From Prochlorococcus marinus XMU1408 (GTDB taxonomy: Bacteria > Cyanobacteriota > Cyanobacteriia > PCC-6307 > Cyanobiaceae): a stretch of DNA of 64,000 nucleotides. The position numbers and the translations under genes were made by a program. The DNA lies in NCBI RefSeq assembly GCF_003208055.1, contig NZ_QJUE01000005.1:124001-188000 (forward strand), in the 5' to 3' direction. Shown piece after piece: positions 29,812 to 39,263 of the stretch (within the stretch, counting starts at the first letter, position 1; each line of letters begins with the position of its first letter). The notes beneath the pieces are model-generated. The model did no database searches. It was not told where the DNA came from and was given only the letters and a program-made list of their open reading frames with translations.

Positions 29812-30671
29812 GGTTTTTTTTGGATACCCTTAACCATTTTTACTCTTTGTCGCTCCAACAAGAGAGGAACTGCAGCAGATGCCACATTTAGTGAATCAAC
29901 TAATGAGCTATGAGGCAACGTAACAAAGTCTGAACAACAGGCTTCGATTGAAGAATGAACACCTGAGCCTTCATTCCCAAGAACCAATACAGTAGGGAGA
30001 TCCCAGTCTAATTCCCAATAAGGTTTCACTTTCTTATCAGTAATTTTATTCGGCGAAATTGTTCCTACTACTTGGTAATTATCATTAATTGCAATATTGA
30101 GTTTTGAAACAAGAATTTCAGTACTTGAAGAAGATGAATTTCCAATCCGTTCAAAAGGTAAATGAAGAACTGAGCCAGCTGAAGATCTTAAAACCTTTTG
30201 ATTTAGGGGATCTGCTCCAGAAGCTAACCAAATAACTTCATATTCAGCAGCAAGGGCCGATCGGAATAAATTTCCCAAATTGCCAGGATCTTGAATCCTA
30301 TCTAAAGCTAAAATGTGTTTTGGGGCTTTTACCGGTTTTGGCAACCCTGACATTGTGAATATCGATGCGACACCATCAGGCGTCACTGTTGACAAAGATG
30401 CTTCTAAAACATTTGTGGTTACTAGGGTTAATAAAGATTTTGAAGCTATTTTTTTTAAAACTTCCTCATGCTCATCACACCATTTAGGAGTTGCAATAAC
30501 TTCTTTTGGCAAAAAATTTGTTTTCAAAGCCTCTTCTAACAAATGAGACCCCTCAAGCAAAAGAGAAGAATGCTCTTCACGTCCACTTTTTTTCAACAGA
30601 CCCCTTAATTTTCTAACCAAAGGGTTCCTTCTACTTGAAATCAATGGCGAAAAAGAATTCTTAATTTTCAA
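29808..30671 (-). CDS. SpoU-family RNA 2'-O-methyltransferase
   Basis: A SPOUT-class RNA ribose methyltransferase. Residues 1-100 are the L30e-like RNA-binding part (SPLISSRRNPLVRKLRGLL, LLLEGSHLLEEALKTN). The catalytic knot shows LALDRIQDPGNLGNLFRSAL near 124-143, TVLVLGNEGSGVH near 229 and LPHSSLVDSLNVASAAVPLL near 251-270. It is 287 residues long. The substrate, rRNA or tRNA, cannot be told by eye. It heads the SpoU-lpdA-trpC unit and is divergent from murA. Confidence 0.9.
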   Translation of the reverse strand: MKIKNSFSPLISSRRNPLVRKLRGLLKKSGREEHSSLLLEGSHLLEEALKTNFLPKEVIATPKWCDEHEEVLKKIASKSLLTLVTTNVLEASLSTVTPDGVASIFTMSGLPKPVKAPKHILALDRIQDPGNLGNLFRSALAAEYEVIWLASGADPLNQKVLRSSAGSVLHLPFERIGNSSSSSTEILVSKLNIAINDNYQVVGTISPNKITDKKVKPYWELDWDLPTVLVLGNEGSGVHSSIEACCSDFVTLPHSSLVDSLNVASAAVPLLLERQRVKMVKGIQKKP

Positions 30672-30754
30672 ACCTCAAATTATTTAATTTCTGAAAGATA
30701 AGAGATGTTTCTTGCCTTGAAATAAACACTGATATTTTCTTTGATCAAAAAAAC

Positions 30755-30886
30755 ATGTACAAATCTTATTCAAACTTTAAACATTATCAAGATTTAATTG
30801 GAACCCATCAATTTTCAATAAGGGTGACTGGACTATTTTTAATCCACTTGGCATTATGGCTTGGTAAGCAGTGCGCTCCAATATGA
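30755..30886 (+). CDS. 43-residue ORF overlapping the murA start
   Basis: ATG 30755 opens a 43-residue frame that ends TGA 30884-30886, sharing ATGA with the murA start at 30883. The product has a polar N-terminal half and a hydrophobic C-terminal segment ([20 protein letters not shown]). The four-base overlap suggests translational coupling, but there is no strong ribosome binding site and no family known to me, so it may be a chance ORF in the leader. Confidence 0.3.
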   Translation: MYKSYSNFKHYQDLIGTHQFSIRVTGLFLIHLALWLGKQCAPI

Positions 30887-32259
30887 GTAGTGTGGCGACA
30901 ATTAAAAGGAAAGTTATTCCGCCACATCTGGAGGTGAAAGGAGGGCATCAACTTAGTGGGGTTTTGAAAGTTAGTGGAGCAAAAAATTCTTCTTTAGTTT
31001 TAATGGCAGCAGCTCTTCTGACAAAAGAAACACTCCTCATTAAAAATGTCCCGAAACTGACTGATATTGAGGTTTTATCAGAAATTCTTCTTAATCTAGG
31101 AGCAAAGTTAACTAAGAGGAATAATTCTATTGAGATTAATTCTAGGTGCATTCATAATGCTGAGTTACCTTATCAACTAGTTCATAGTTTAAGAGCTAGT
31201 TTTTTCTGTATTGGCCCTTTACTTGCAAGGCTTGGAGAAGCAAAAATTCCTTTACCAGGCGGTTGTAATATTGGAGCAAGACCTGTTGATGAACACATCA
31301 ATGGTCTAAAAGCTCTAGGCGCAGAAGTAGTTATTAATAATGAGGTTGTGAGCGCTCAAGTTTCAACCAAAAATAAAAGATTACATGGTGCGAATATCAC
31401 TCTTAAATATCCAAGTGTTGGAGCTACAGAAACTATTTTGATGGCTTCTTGCTTAGCTATGGGCAAAACAACCATATCGAATGCCGCTAGAGAGCCAGAG
31501 ATTCAGGATCTGGCAAAAATGCTTAATTCAATGGGAGCAAAAGTTTCTGGAGCTGGAACACAAAGAATTACAATCAAAGGCGTTAAAACCTTAAGAGGGA
31601 CTTCTCATTCGGTAATCCCTGACAGAATAGAAGCTGGGACTTTTCTTATAGCATCAGCCATAACACGTTCGCCCTTGATTGTAGGACCTCTAGTACCAAA
31701 CCATTTGAGCGCTGTTATTTTAAAACTTCAAGAATGTGGCTGTTCTATCTCTCATCATGGCAATCATTATTTAAAAATTATTCCAAGAGAAATTTCAGGA
31801 GTTGATATAACTACAAGTCCATTTCCTGGCTTTCCAACTGATCTTCAAGCTCCCTTTATGTCATTGATGGCCACAGCTAAGGGTTCAAGCAAAATCAAAG
31901 AAAAAGTTTTTGAAAAGAGGATGCAACATGTTAATGAGCTAATCAAGATGGGGGCCTGTATTTCTCTAGAACAAAATACTGCTCACATAAAAGGAGTCAA
32001 AGAATTAATCGGTTCAAATGTAAAAGGAGGAGATTTACGTTCTTCTGCTGCCATTATTCTTGCTTGTATCTCGGCCAAAGGAAATAGTATTTTCACAGGT
32101 CTTGATCACTTAGATAGAGGGTATGAAAAATTAGAAGAAAAATTAAGTAATGCCGGTTCTATAATTTCTAGAAAATTTGATCAAAAAACATCTCAAATTT
32201 CTTTTTCTAACAAAAAATTTACTGAAGACAATATTGATACTCAAAAAAATGCAGCTTAG
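30883..32259 (+). CDS. murA: UDP-N-acetylglucosamine 1-carboxyvinyltransferase
   Basis: MurA transfers enolpyruvate from PEP to UDP-GlcNAc, the first committed step of peptidoglycan synthesis. The 458-residue protein has [20 protein letters not shown] near residues 23-42, [20 protein letters not shown] near 101, and [20 protein letters not shown] near 123-142; this last segment carries Asn-Ile-Gly-Ala at the place where Cys of E. coli MurA (CxIGxR) stands as GGCNIGARP, so the reactive Cys is present. The start is ATG 30883 (the frame continues to GTG 30871). A tRNA-Leu follows. Confidence 0.96.
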   Translation: MSSVATIKRKVIPPHLEVKGGHQLSGVLKVSGAKNSSLVLMAAALLTKETLLIKNVPKLTDIEVLSEILLNLGAKLTKRNNSIEINSRCIHNAELPYQLVHSLRASFFCIGPLLARLGEAKIPLPGGCNIGARPVDEHINGLKALGAEVVINNEVVSAQVSTKNKRLHGANITLKYPSVGATETILMASCLAMGKTTISNAAREPEIQDLAKMLNSMGAKVSGAGTQRITIKGVKTLRGTSHSVIPDRIEAGTFLIASAITRSPLIVGPLVPNHLSAVILKLQECGCSISHHGNHYLKIIPREISGVDITTSPFPGFPTDLQAPFMSLMATAKGSSKIKEKVFEKRMQHVNELIKMGACISLEQNTAHIKGVKELIGSNVKGGDLRSSAAIILACISAKGNSIFTGLDHLDRGYEKLEEKLSNAGSIISRKFDQKTSQISFSNKKFTEDNIDTQKNAA

Positions 32260-32299
32260 TTTCATATTTTTGCTAGTTTTGACATAAAATAAACCTACT

Positions 32300-32381
32300 G
32301 GGAGCGTGGTGGAATTGGTAGACGCACCGCACTCAAAATGCGGCACCTTCGGGTTTGTCGGTTCAAGTCCGACCGCTCCCA
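32300..32381 (+). tRNA. tRNA-Leu(CAA)
   Basis: Acceptor arms GGGAGCG and CGCTCCC pair perfectly. The anticodon loop CTCAAAA (32332-32338) gives anticodon CAA at 32334-32336, decoding UUG. The extended variable arm (CACCTTCGGGTTTG) is the class II type expected for leucine. The T loop GGTTCAAGTCC is intact. CCA is not encoded. It lies between murA and argD. Confidence 0.97.
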
Positions 32382-32389
32382 CTTCATTG

Positions 32390-33571
32390 ATGAAAACTTA
32401 CCAACGTTTTCCCTTAGACCTAGTAAAAGGTAAAGGGTGTTGGGTGTGGGATGAGAAAGGTGAAAAATATCTTGATGCTGTAGCAGGCATCGCAACTTGT
32501 TCTCTGGGACACAGTAATAGAGCATTAATCAAATCCTTATCTAAGCAATTAAGGAAACTTCAACATGTCTCCAATCTTTACCAAATTCCGGAACAAGAAG
32601 AACTGGCTCAATGGTTAACTTCCAACAGTTTTGCCAAGAGTGCATTTTTCTGCAATAGCGGTGCCGAAGCAAACGAAGCTGCTATTAAATTGGCAAGAAA
32701 ATATGGTCATATCAAACGTAACATCGATAATCCAATCATTCTTTGCTCAAAAGAAAGCTTTCACGGAAGAACTCTCGCAGCTGTAAGTGCGACAGGACAA
32801 CCGAAATACCATAATGGCTTCGAGCCTATGGTTGATGGATTTAAGTTTTTTTCATATAACGACAATGAATCTTTTAAGAATCTATTTGATGGTTTAGAAA
32901 AAACAGGTCCCAAAATCGCCGCTGTGTTAATTGAACCAATACAAGGAGAGGGAGGAATAAATGTTGGGGAAAAATCATTTTTTCAACTTATTAAAGCTAA
33001 ATGTACAGAAAACAATGTTTTATTGATGTTTGATGAAGTCCAAACAGGGATGGGAAGAACAGGTACTCTTTGGGGATATGAGCAATTAGGGATTGAACCT
33101 GATGTCTTCACATTAGCCAAAGGACTTGGAGGAGGTCATGCAATCGGAGCACTATTAGTTAATCAGCTAGCTGATGTTTTTCAGCCTGGTGACCATGCCA
33201 GCACTTTTGGAGGAAATCCTTTTGCTTGTAGAGCAGCTCTAACCGTTGGAAGAGAAATACAAAAAAGAAAACTCCTCATTAAAATTACCGAGAGAGGTAT
33301 TCAATTAAAAGAAGGATTAATTAATCTTTCACTTAAATATTCTGATATATTTTTTTCTACAAGAGGCATCGGTCTTATTCAAGGTCTCGTTTTGAAAGAC
33401 AATAAAAAAATAACATCTCTTGATATTGTCAAATCGGCCTTGGAAGAGAAATTACTTTTAGTCTCAGCTGGTGCAAAAGTATTAAGAATAGTACCCCCTT
33501 TAATCATTACAAAAAAAGAAATCAACGAACTTTTATCAAGATTAGATAAATGTCTAATGAAACTTTCATAA
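32390..33571 (+). CDS. argD: Acetylornithine aminotransferase
   Basis: ArgD transaminates N-acetylglutamate semialdehyde to N-acetylornithine in arginine synthesis. The 393-residue PLP enzyme begins at ATG 32390, just after the tRNA; the open frame into the tRNA is an artefact. Motifs include AFFCNSGAEANEAAIKLARKY, GRTLAAVSATGQPKY, LLMFDEVQTGMGRTG with the PLP-binding Asp, and the Lys of TLAKGLGGGHAIGALLV that forms the Schiff base. It overlaps folC by 22 bases. Confidence 0.96.
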   Translation: MKTYQRFPLDLVKGKGCWVWDEKGEKYLDAVAGIATCSLGHSNRALIKSLSKQLRKLQHVSNLYQIPEQEELAQWLTSNSFAKSAFFCNSGAEANEAAIKLARKYGHIKRNIDNPIILCSKESFHGRTLAAVSATGQPKYHNGFEPMVDGFKFFSYNDNESFKNLFDGLEKTGPKIAAVLIEPIQGEGGINVGEKSFFQLIKAKCTENNVLLMFDEVQTGMGRTGTLWGYEQLGIEPDVFTLAKGLGGGHAIGALLVNQLADVFQPGDHASTFGGNPFACRAALTVGREIQKRKLLIKITERGIQLKEGLINLSLKYSDIFFSTRGIGLIQGLVLKDNKKITSLDIVKSALEEKLLLVSAGAKVLRIVPPLIITKKEINELLSRLDKCLMKLS

Positions 33572-34797
33572 AAAAATCTAATTTCACTTTTGAAAGTAAA
33601 AACACAGAATATAAAGATATGAATCTAGGAATAGATCGTATGTCACAGGCTATTAGTGCCATGGGTGATCCATGCAAAAAAATACCTGCTATTCACATAG
33701 CAGGTACGAATGGGAAAGGATCTATTGCTGCTTTTATAAATAGTGTTCTAAGTATAGTAGATATAAAAACTGGAGTAACTACTTCTCCTCATTTGGTTGA
33801 TTGGGTCGAAAGAATCTGTATCAATAAGACCCCCATATCAAAAAAAGAATTTAAATCATTAAGTCTCGCCCTCAGTCCAATTTTAACCAAATATGATTTG
33901 ACTCCTTTTGAATCGATTGTTGCAATAGCACTAAAATATTTCACATTAAAGGAAGTTAAGCTTCTCATACTGGAGGTAGGTCTTGGAGGGAGACTTGATG
34001 CAACAACCGCTCACAAACATAGACCTATCATTGCGTTTGGAGCTATTGGTCTTGATCATTGTGAATACTTAGGTAAAAGTCTAAAAAAAATAGCTATTGA
34101 AAAAGCAGCTGTAATAACCCCTAAAAGTACGGTTATTACAGCTGCGCAGCACAATATTGTAAAACAAGTTTTCAAGGAGACTGCTATTAAACAACAAGCA
34201 AAAATACATTGGGTTGATCCACTTCCTTCAGACTGGGAACTTGGTCTATCAGGAATAATACAAAAAGAAAATGCTGCCGTAGCTAAAGGTGTGATTGAAT
34301 CATTAGAGAATATTGGTTGGAAAATTTCTCAGGAGCAAATTAAAGAAGGCTTATCTGTTGCAAAATGGCCTGGAAGACTTCAATACATAAAGTGGAAAGG
34401 AATGCCAATAATTGTTGATGGTGCCCATAATCCACATGCAGCCAAACAATTATCAATTGAAAGAGAGACATGGTCTGACCAAGAAAGTGGCATTACTTGG
34501 ATACTAGGGATCCAAAAACAAAAAGATATGATAAACATTTTACATAATCTGATAAGAGAAAAAGACATTGCTTGGATAGTTCCTGTCCCAGGTCAACAAA
34601 GCTGGTCTACAGATCAGATTTTAAGTTTTTGCCCTGAATATAAAAGTCAGCTTAAAGAAGCATTGAGTGCAGAAGCAGTTTTATCAATAATTAGAAAACG
34701 AAAGAAATGGCCTTCTCCTCCACCCATCATTACAGGATCACTATATTTAATAGGTGATCTTTTTCAAAGGCAAGCTTTAAAAAATCAAGTTGTTTAA
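33550..34797 (+). CDS. folC: Folylpolyglutamate / dihydrofolate synthase
   Basis: FolC adds glutamate to dihydropteroate or folate. The 415-residue Mur-ligase-like protein has the P-loop HIAGTNGKGSIAAFINSVL near residues 49-67, TSPHLVDWVERICIN near 79, LEVGLGGRLDATTAHKHRP near 141 and IVDGAHNPHAAKQLS near 295. It starts at ATG 33550 inside argD (22-base overlap), suggesting joint expression; the first in-frame ATG after the overlap is at 33619. Confidence 0.94.
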   Translation: MSNETFIKKSNFTFESKNTEYKDMNLGIDRMSQAISAMGDPCKKIPAIHIAGTNGKGSIAAFINSVLSIVDIKTGVTTSPHLVDWVERICINKTPISKKEFKSLSLALSPILTKYDLTPFESIVAIALKYFTLKEVKLLILEVGLGGRLDATTAHKHRPIIAFGAIGLDHCEYLGKSLKKIAIEKAAVITPKSTVITAAQHNIVKQVFKETAIKQQAKIHWVDPLPSDWELGLSGIIQKENAAVAKGVIESLENIGWKISQEQIKEGLSVAKWPGRLQYIKWKGMPIIVDGAHNPHAAKQLSIERETWSDQESGITWILGIQKQKDMINILHNLIREKDIAWIVPVPGQQSWSTDQILSFCPEYKSQLKEALSAEAVLSIIRKRKKWPSPPPIITGSLYLIGDLFQRQALKNQVV

Positions 34798-34813
34798 AAA
34801 TAGAGTATGTGAA

Positions 34814-36166
34814 TTAATTGTCTTTTATTTTCCACCCTTTGAGTTTCCCGGGATTAAGAATTCCTTTTGGGTCAAAGTTACTCTTCGCTTGAACTTGGTC
34901 TGAATCAATCACACCAAGCCCCCCATCTTCAACAGTGATTGTATGCGGATTAAAAATCACTGCACCAAGTTCTTTACATTGAAGAATTAAGCGATTCATA
35001 GCTTCTTCACCCTGCCATTTAACAATAGGGAGTGATGCTAATCTTTGTACTCCATTCTGACGAACACATTCCAAATGCCATAAAAGATTCGGTCCCCAAT
35101 CGGATTTCAATTTCCTCATCATTTCCGACTCAGGCTGAGGAAGAAGCATTTGTAGATATGTCCACTCAGGATCTATTCCGCGCATATGTAAAGTTGTATG
35201 GTTCCATGAAAGCTCTCTTAGGCCAGTTCCGGCCTTAAGATTTTCTGGACCTAAATCATTAAAACCTGCACCAACTGATCTAGAAAGTCGTTCAATTGTA
35301 CTAACACCATCCGGCGAAACCAAAAGTAAAATTCTATGTTTGCCTGATGGTTTACCAGACCAATGAGGAAGACAACTAACGATTTCTTTATCTAATAAAG
35401 TTCCCAAATAAAGCTCTAATGCAGCACAATTAAACTTAATTAAAAGATCAATAGCCTGATCCCAATCCAAACAGTCGACAACTATTTGTTGCCATTTAAC
35501 ATACGCAGCAGTTGTTAGAGTCAAAGCAGTAATAATTCCATTAGTTCCATAAGCATGATTTAAAGCTTCAGAATTTTTTGCATCCAATTCAAGCTTTCTT
35601 GGTGAATCCTCGGTCGTTACAATTTCTAATGCTTGCAAATGCCCAGGATCTCTGAGGAATCCCCAACGAACGGATCCTATGCCACCTGAGCCTCCAGCAA
35701 CAAAACCACCAACCGAAGCACTTCTCCATGTACTTGGAAGCAAGCGCAACTGACGACCATGTTCAATCAACTCATCATTAATCTCTCTTAGTAAACAACC
35801 AGATTCAACTGTGATTTCACCTGATTTGGGATCGAAATGTCTAATCTTCCGGAGACCAGACATAATCATGACAACTCCACCTTTTAGAGGAACACACTGT
35901 CCATAATTCCCTGTTCCAGAACCTCTTAAAGTTAAAGGGGTTGAATACTTATTACAAATTTGAGCCACAATAACAATTGCATCTACCGACAGTGGTCGAA
36001 CGACAATATCAGCCAAGCAATCTTTTAATTCACTAATTAATATCGGCGAATAATCAAAGAAATCTTTAGAGAACCTTTGTAAATCACTATTTTTTTGATA
36101 GATCTCTAAATCAGAAATTAACTGTAGTTCACTTAAGAGCAAAGCTACTTTCTCTTTATTGCTCAT
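34814..36166 (-). CDS. FAD-binding oxidase/dehydrogenase (PCMH/GlcD-like)
   Basis: A 450-residue FAD-linked oxidase of the PCMH family. The FAD-binding P-loop region reads PLTLRGSGTGNYGQCVPLKG near 76-95, with GLRKIRHFDPKSGEITVESG near 104 and SVGGFVAGGSGGIGSVRWG near 149-167. The C-terminal part resembles GlcD of glycolate dehydrogenase only loosely (VEDGGLGVIDSDQVQAK, FDPKGILNPGKLKGW). The substrate is not known to me. Its ATG overlaps the stop of the upstream amidohydrolase by four bases, so the two likely serve one pathway. Confidence 0.82.
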   Translation of the reverse strand: MSNKEKVALLLSELQLISDLEIYQKNSDLQRFSKDFFDYSPILISELKDCLADIVVRPLSVDAIVIVAQICNKYSTPLTLRGSGTGNYGQCVPLKGGVVMIMSGLRKIRHFDPKSGEITVESGCLLREINDELIEHGRQLRLLPSTWRSASVGGFVAGGSGGIGSVRWGFLRDPGHLQALEIVTTEDSPRKLELDAKNSEALNHAYGTNGIITALTLTTAAYVKWQQIVVDCLDWDQAIDLLIKFNCAALELYLGTLLDKEIVSCLPHWSGKPSGKHRILLLVSPDGVSTIERLSRSVGAGFNDLGPENLKAGTGLRELSWNHTTLHMRGIDPEWTYLQMLLPQPESEMMRKLKSDWGPNLLWHLECVRQNGVQRLASLPIVKWQGEEAMNRLILQCKELGAVIFNPHTITVEDGGLGVIDSDQVQAKSNFDPKGILNPGKLKGWKIKDN

Positions 36167-37485
36167 AACTCAGAATTGCTAAATTTTGAGTTATTATTTT
36201 TAGGTAATTCATTCAAGAATTCACCATTAACTACTACTCTTCTTTTAGATCTTTCAGACAAAGTTTTTACCCAACTATTTGAATCTAACAAAATAAAATC
36301 AGCTGGACTTCCCTTTTCCAAAATCCCATCCCATTGAAGACTAAGTATATGCGCTGCAGAGGTAGTGAAAGGTGAAAGGCCCAATCTATCCCAAGGAGAC
36401 AAATGAGCTATTGGCATTGAAAAGGCCATTAAGTTTATAGGATCAAAATTAGATAAAGGAAACCATGCATCATTTACATTGTCTCCTCCTACAGATACAA
36501 CAACCCCAGCCTTTTGAAGTTGAAATATTGGGGCTAGAGGACGTTTAGTTAAAGTGGATCGTTTTTCCCTGCCAAGTAGCCAAGAGTTAGTAAGTGGTAA
36601 AGCAACAACTTTTAATTTATTTTTAGCCATTTCTTTTGCCAAACATGAAATAGCTTTTTTTCTTAATAAGCCCATACTGCTCAAATGACTACAAGTTATT
36701 GATATCTCATTTTTAACTTGACCCAAGACCTCAAGAAGTAATTTCAAGCCAGCAGCCGGGCAAGACTGAGACTCATCAATATGAAGATCAATATCACACT
36801 TAAGTCTATTTGCGAGTTGCACTAGATGTAATAAGGATTGATAAGTCTTCCTCTTATTTAAAGGAGGAGCTATAACTCCTCCTAAGAGATCTCCATTGAA
36901 AGCAATTTTTTGAGCTAAAAGCTCACCTTTGTAAGTTTGCCAAAAATCTAATGGAACCAAAGCGACAAACTGTAAGAAAATTTTCTCTCGCCATTTTGTT
37001 CTAACTTTTTCTAATATCTCCCAATCTCTCATTGCATTTTTTCCAAAGCTATCAATATGAGATCTAATTGCTCTAATACCATTAGTCAAAGCTAAATTTA
37101 GGGACGTCTCAACGCTAAAAAGTAATTCATCTTCAGACCTCAATCCGTATTCACTTAGATTCGATGCTAAGGCTTCTTGGTAGCTACCCTTCAAATTAGA
37201 GGAACGTGACCAAGAGAATGCTTTATCTATATGTGCATGAGGTTCCACAAATCTTGGTAGAAGCATTTCCTTTGGAACTTTAGAAATATCTTTTAAGCCC
37301 TTAATTGAAATAATTTTTCCATCCCTCCATTCAACTTGAATAGGGGACAATCCTTCTTTATCAGTTGAGGTTCCTAATACATCCAATCCATTACCAATCA
37401 AACATCTTGGAACAAGAACATCTATGCACCCAGACTTTGGAGGGCTTGCAATCAATTCAACATTTTTTGCGAAATTCACTTTCAA
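36163..37485 (-). CDS. Cytosine-deaminase-like amidohydrolase
   Basis: A 440-residue amidohydrolase-superfamily enzyme resembling CodA. Metal and substrate motifs are PRFVEPHAHIDKAFSWS near 95-111 (His-x-His), CDIDLHIDESQSCPA near 236, ITCSHLSSMG near 262 and VVSVGGDNVNDAWFPLSNF near 331; E. coli CodA has comparable boxes at the same places. It starts at ATG 37485 and overlaps the FAD oxidase gene by 4 bases. The substrate may be a nitrogen heterocycle; that is inference. A terminal polar tail (NNNSKFSNSEL) is unusual. Confidence 0.8.
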   Translation of the reverse strand: MKVNFAKNVELIASPPKSGCIDVLVPRCLIGNGLDVLGTSTDKEGLSPIQVEWRDGKIISIKGLKDISKVPKEMLLPRFVEPHAHIDKAFSWSRSSNLKGSYQEALASNLSEYGLRSEDELLFSVETSLNLALTNGIRAIRSHIDSFGKNAMRDWEILEKVRTKWREKIFLQFVALVPLDFWQTYKGELLAQKIAFNGDLLGGVIAPPLNKRKTYQSLLHLVQLANRLKCDIDLHIDESQSCPAAGLKLLLEVLGQVKNEISITCSHLSSMGLLRKKAISCLAKEMAKNKLKVVALPLTNSWLLGREKRSTLTKRPLAPIFQLQKAGVVVSVGGDNVNDAWFPLSNFDPINLMAFSMPIAHLSPWDRLGLSPFTTSAAHILSLQWDGILEKGSPADFILLDSNSWVKTLSERSKRRVVVNGEFLNELPKNNNSKFSNSEL

Positions 37486-37684
37486 ATAGATTTCAATCCC
37501 GGGCTTTTATAAATCGGGGTACTTATTCCACAGTAACTTCATTACCTGTCAATTGCGTTGTGATCAAGATATAAAAATTGATAATTTTAATTCGTACTAT
37601 CTAGAATAATTTCAAGCGAATTTGTTTACCAAAATCATTTTGGAATCTCAAAATGACAAATCATTGGTAGATTAAAAGCACAAG

Positions 37685-37757
37685 GCGGGCGTCGCCAAGT
37701 GGTTAAGGCAGCGGCTTGTGGCGCCGCTATTCGGGGGTTCGAATCCCCTCGCTCGCC
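37685..37757 (+). tRNA. tRNA-His(GTG)
   Basis: Acceptor GCGGGCG pairs with CGCTCGC with one G-U pair, and an extra G is encoded at 37684 in the G-minus-1 position opposite C37757, characteristic of histidine tRNA. The anticodon loop TTGTGGC (37716-37722) gives GTG. T arm GGGGGTTCGAATCCCC is standard. CCA is not encoded. miaB follows. Confidence 0.97.
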
Positions 37758-37821
37758 CTTGAACAACTCTTTAAGGAATGTATCTAAAAAATCTTTTTTT
37801 CAAGAAAAAAATACATCAGCG

Positions 37822-39213
37822 ATGACAACATCAATAGTCCCTACTAAACAGATCACATCTATTAGAACTAACAGAGGAAGCTATTGGATTACCACTTTTG
37901 GCTGCCAAATGAATAAAGCAGATTCAGAACGGATGTCTGGGATATTACAAAAAATGGGATATCAACTTGCAGAAGAGGAACTAAAAGCGGATTTAATTCT
38001 TTACAACACTTGTACTATTCGTGATAATGCTGAGCAAAAAGTTTATAGCTATTTAGGAAGGCAAGCTAGAAGAAAGAAATTAGATCCTCATTTAAAAATC
38101 ATCATTGCAGGCTGCTTAGCCCAACAAGAGGGTGAAACCCTATTAAGAAGAGTTCCTGAGATAGATCTTGTCATGGGTCCTCAGCATGCCAATCGACTAG
38201 AGACACTACTTAATCAAGTTGATAATGGACACCAAGTTTTGGCCACGGATGAACAGCACATTTACGAAGACATAACAACAGCAAGAAGAGAGAGTGATAT
38301 CTGCGCTTGGGTCAACATTATCTATGGATGTAATGAGCGATGCACATATTGCGTAGTCCCTTCTGTCAGGGGCAAAGAACAATCGAGGACACCTCAAGCA
38401 ATTAAAAATGAAATAGAAAAATTAGCACGAATTGGCTATAAAGAGATAACTCTTTTAGGGCAAAATATCGATGCTTATGGCAGAGACTTTAAGGCTTATG
38501 AATATAATCAATCTGGCCAATTAACACTTTCCTATTTATTAGAATATATTCATGACATAGAGGGAATTGAGCGTATTAGATTTGCTACGAGTCATCCTAG
38601 ATATTTCACCAAAGAATTAATAAATGTATGCGCAAAACTCCCTAAAGTTTGTGAACACTTTCATATTCCATTTCAAAGCGGGAGTAATCAAATCCTCAAA
38701 AAAATGGCTAGAGGTTATACTATTGAAAGCTATAAAGAAATTATAAATTATATTAAAAAATTAATGCCTGAAGCATCTATCACCTCTGATGCTATTGTAG
38801 CTTTCCCTGGTGAAACAAAAGATCAATTTCAAGAGACATTATCTATAATTAAGGATATTAAATTTGATCTTGTTAATACTGCAGCGTACTCACCAAGACC
38901 AAATACGCCAGCAGCTTTATGGCCTAATCAATTGTCAGAAGAAATTAAAATAGAGAGACTTAAAGAAATAAATAATTTAGTAGAAAAGACTGCAAAAGAA
39001 AGAAACTTTAGATACAAATATTCATCACAGGAAATACTCATTGAAAACATCAATTCTAAAAATAATTCCCAATTAATGGGCAGGACTAGAACGAATAGAC
39101 TAACCTTCTTTCCAAGGTCCTCCAACAATGGCAAGTCATATAAACCTGGTGAAAAAGTTAATATAAAAATAAATGAAATACGACCATTTTCTTTGACTGG
39201 TGAAGTGATATAG
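37822..39213 (+). CDS. miaB: tRNA-2-methylthio-N6-dimethylallyladenosine synthase MiaB
   Basis: MiaB adds the methylthio group to isopentenyladenosine 37 in tRNAs reading UNN codons. The 463-residue radical-SAM protein has [17 protein letters not shown] (first iron-sulfur cluster Cys) near residues 23-39, further Cys at [12 protein letters not shown] and AGCLAQQEG, the radical-SAM [11 protein letters not shown] near 172, and a C-terminal TRAM domain. ATG 37822 is the start; the frame running back into the tRNA-His is an artefact. It precedes ddl by 50 bases. Confidence 0.95.
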   Translation: MTTSIVPTKQITSIRTNRGSYWITTFGCQMNKADSERMSGILQKMGYQLAEEELKADLILYNTCTIRDNAEQKVYSYLGRQARRKKLDPHLKIIIAGCLAQQEGETLLRRVPEIDLVMGPQHANRLETLLNQVDNGHQVLATDEQHIYEDITTARRESDICAWVNIIYGCNERCTYCVVPSVRGKEQSRTPQAIKNEIEKLARIGYKEITLLGQNIDAYGRDFKAYEYNQSGQLTLSYLLEYIHDIEGIERIRFATSHPRYFTKELINVCAKLPKVCEHFHIPFQSGSNQILKKMARGYTIESYKEIINYIKKLMPEASITSDAIVAFPGETKDQFQETLSIIKDIKFDLVNTAAYSPRPNTPAALWPNQLSEEIKIERLKEINNLVEKTAKERNFRYKYSSQEILIENINSKNNSQLMGRTRTNRLTFFPRSSNNGKSYKPGEKVNIKINEIRPFSLTGEVI

Positions 39214-39263
39214 AATGTTAATCATTTTCAATCAATTCTCAAAGTATTTAAAATTAACTAAAT

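Noticed and set aside
32306-32389. Extension of argD back into tRNA-Leu
   Set aside because: The codons come from the tRNA; the ATG at 32390 begins the normal ArgD N-terminus.
37699-37821. Extension of miaB into tRNA-His
   Set aside because: Same cause: tRNA bases are read as codons. ATG 37822 is followed by the family N-terminus.
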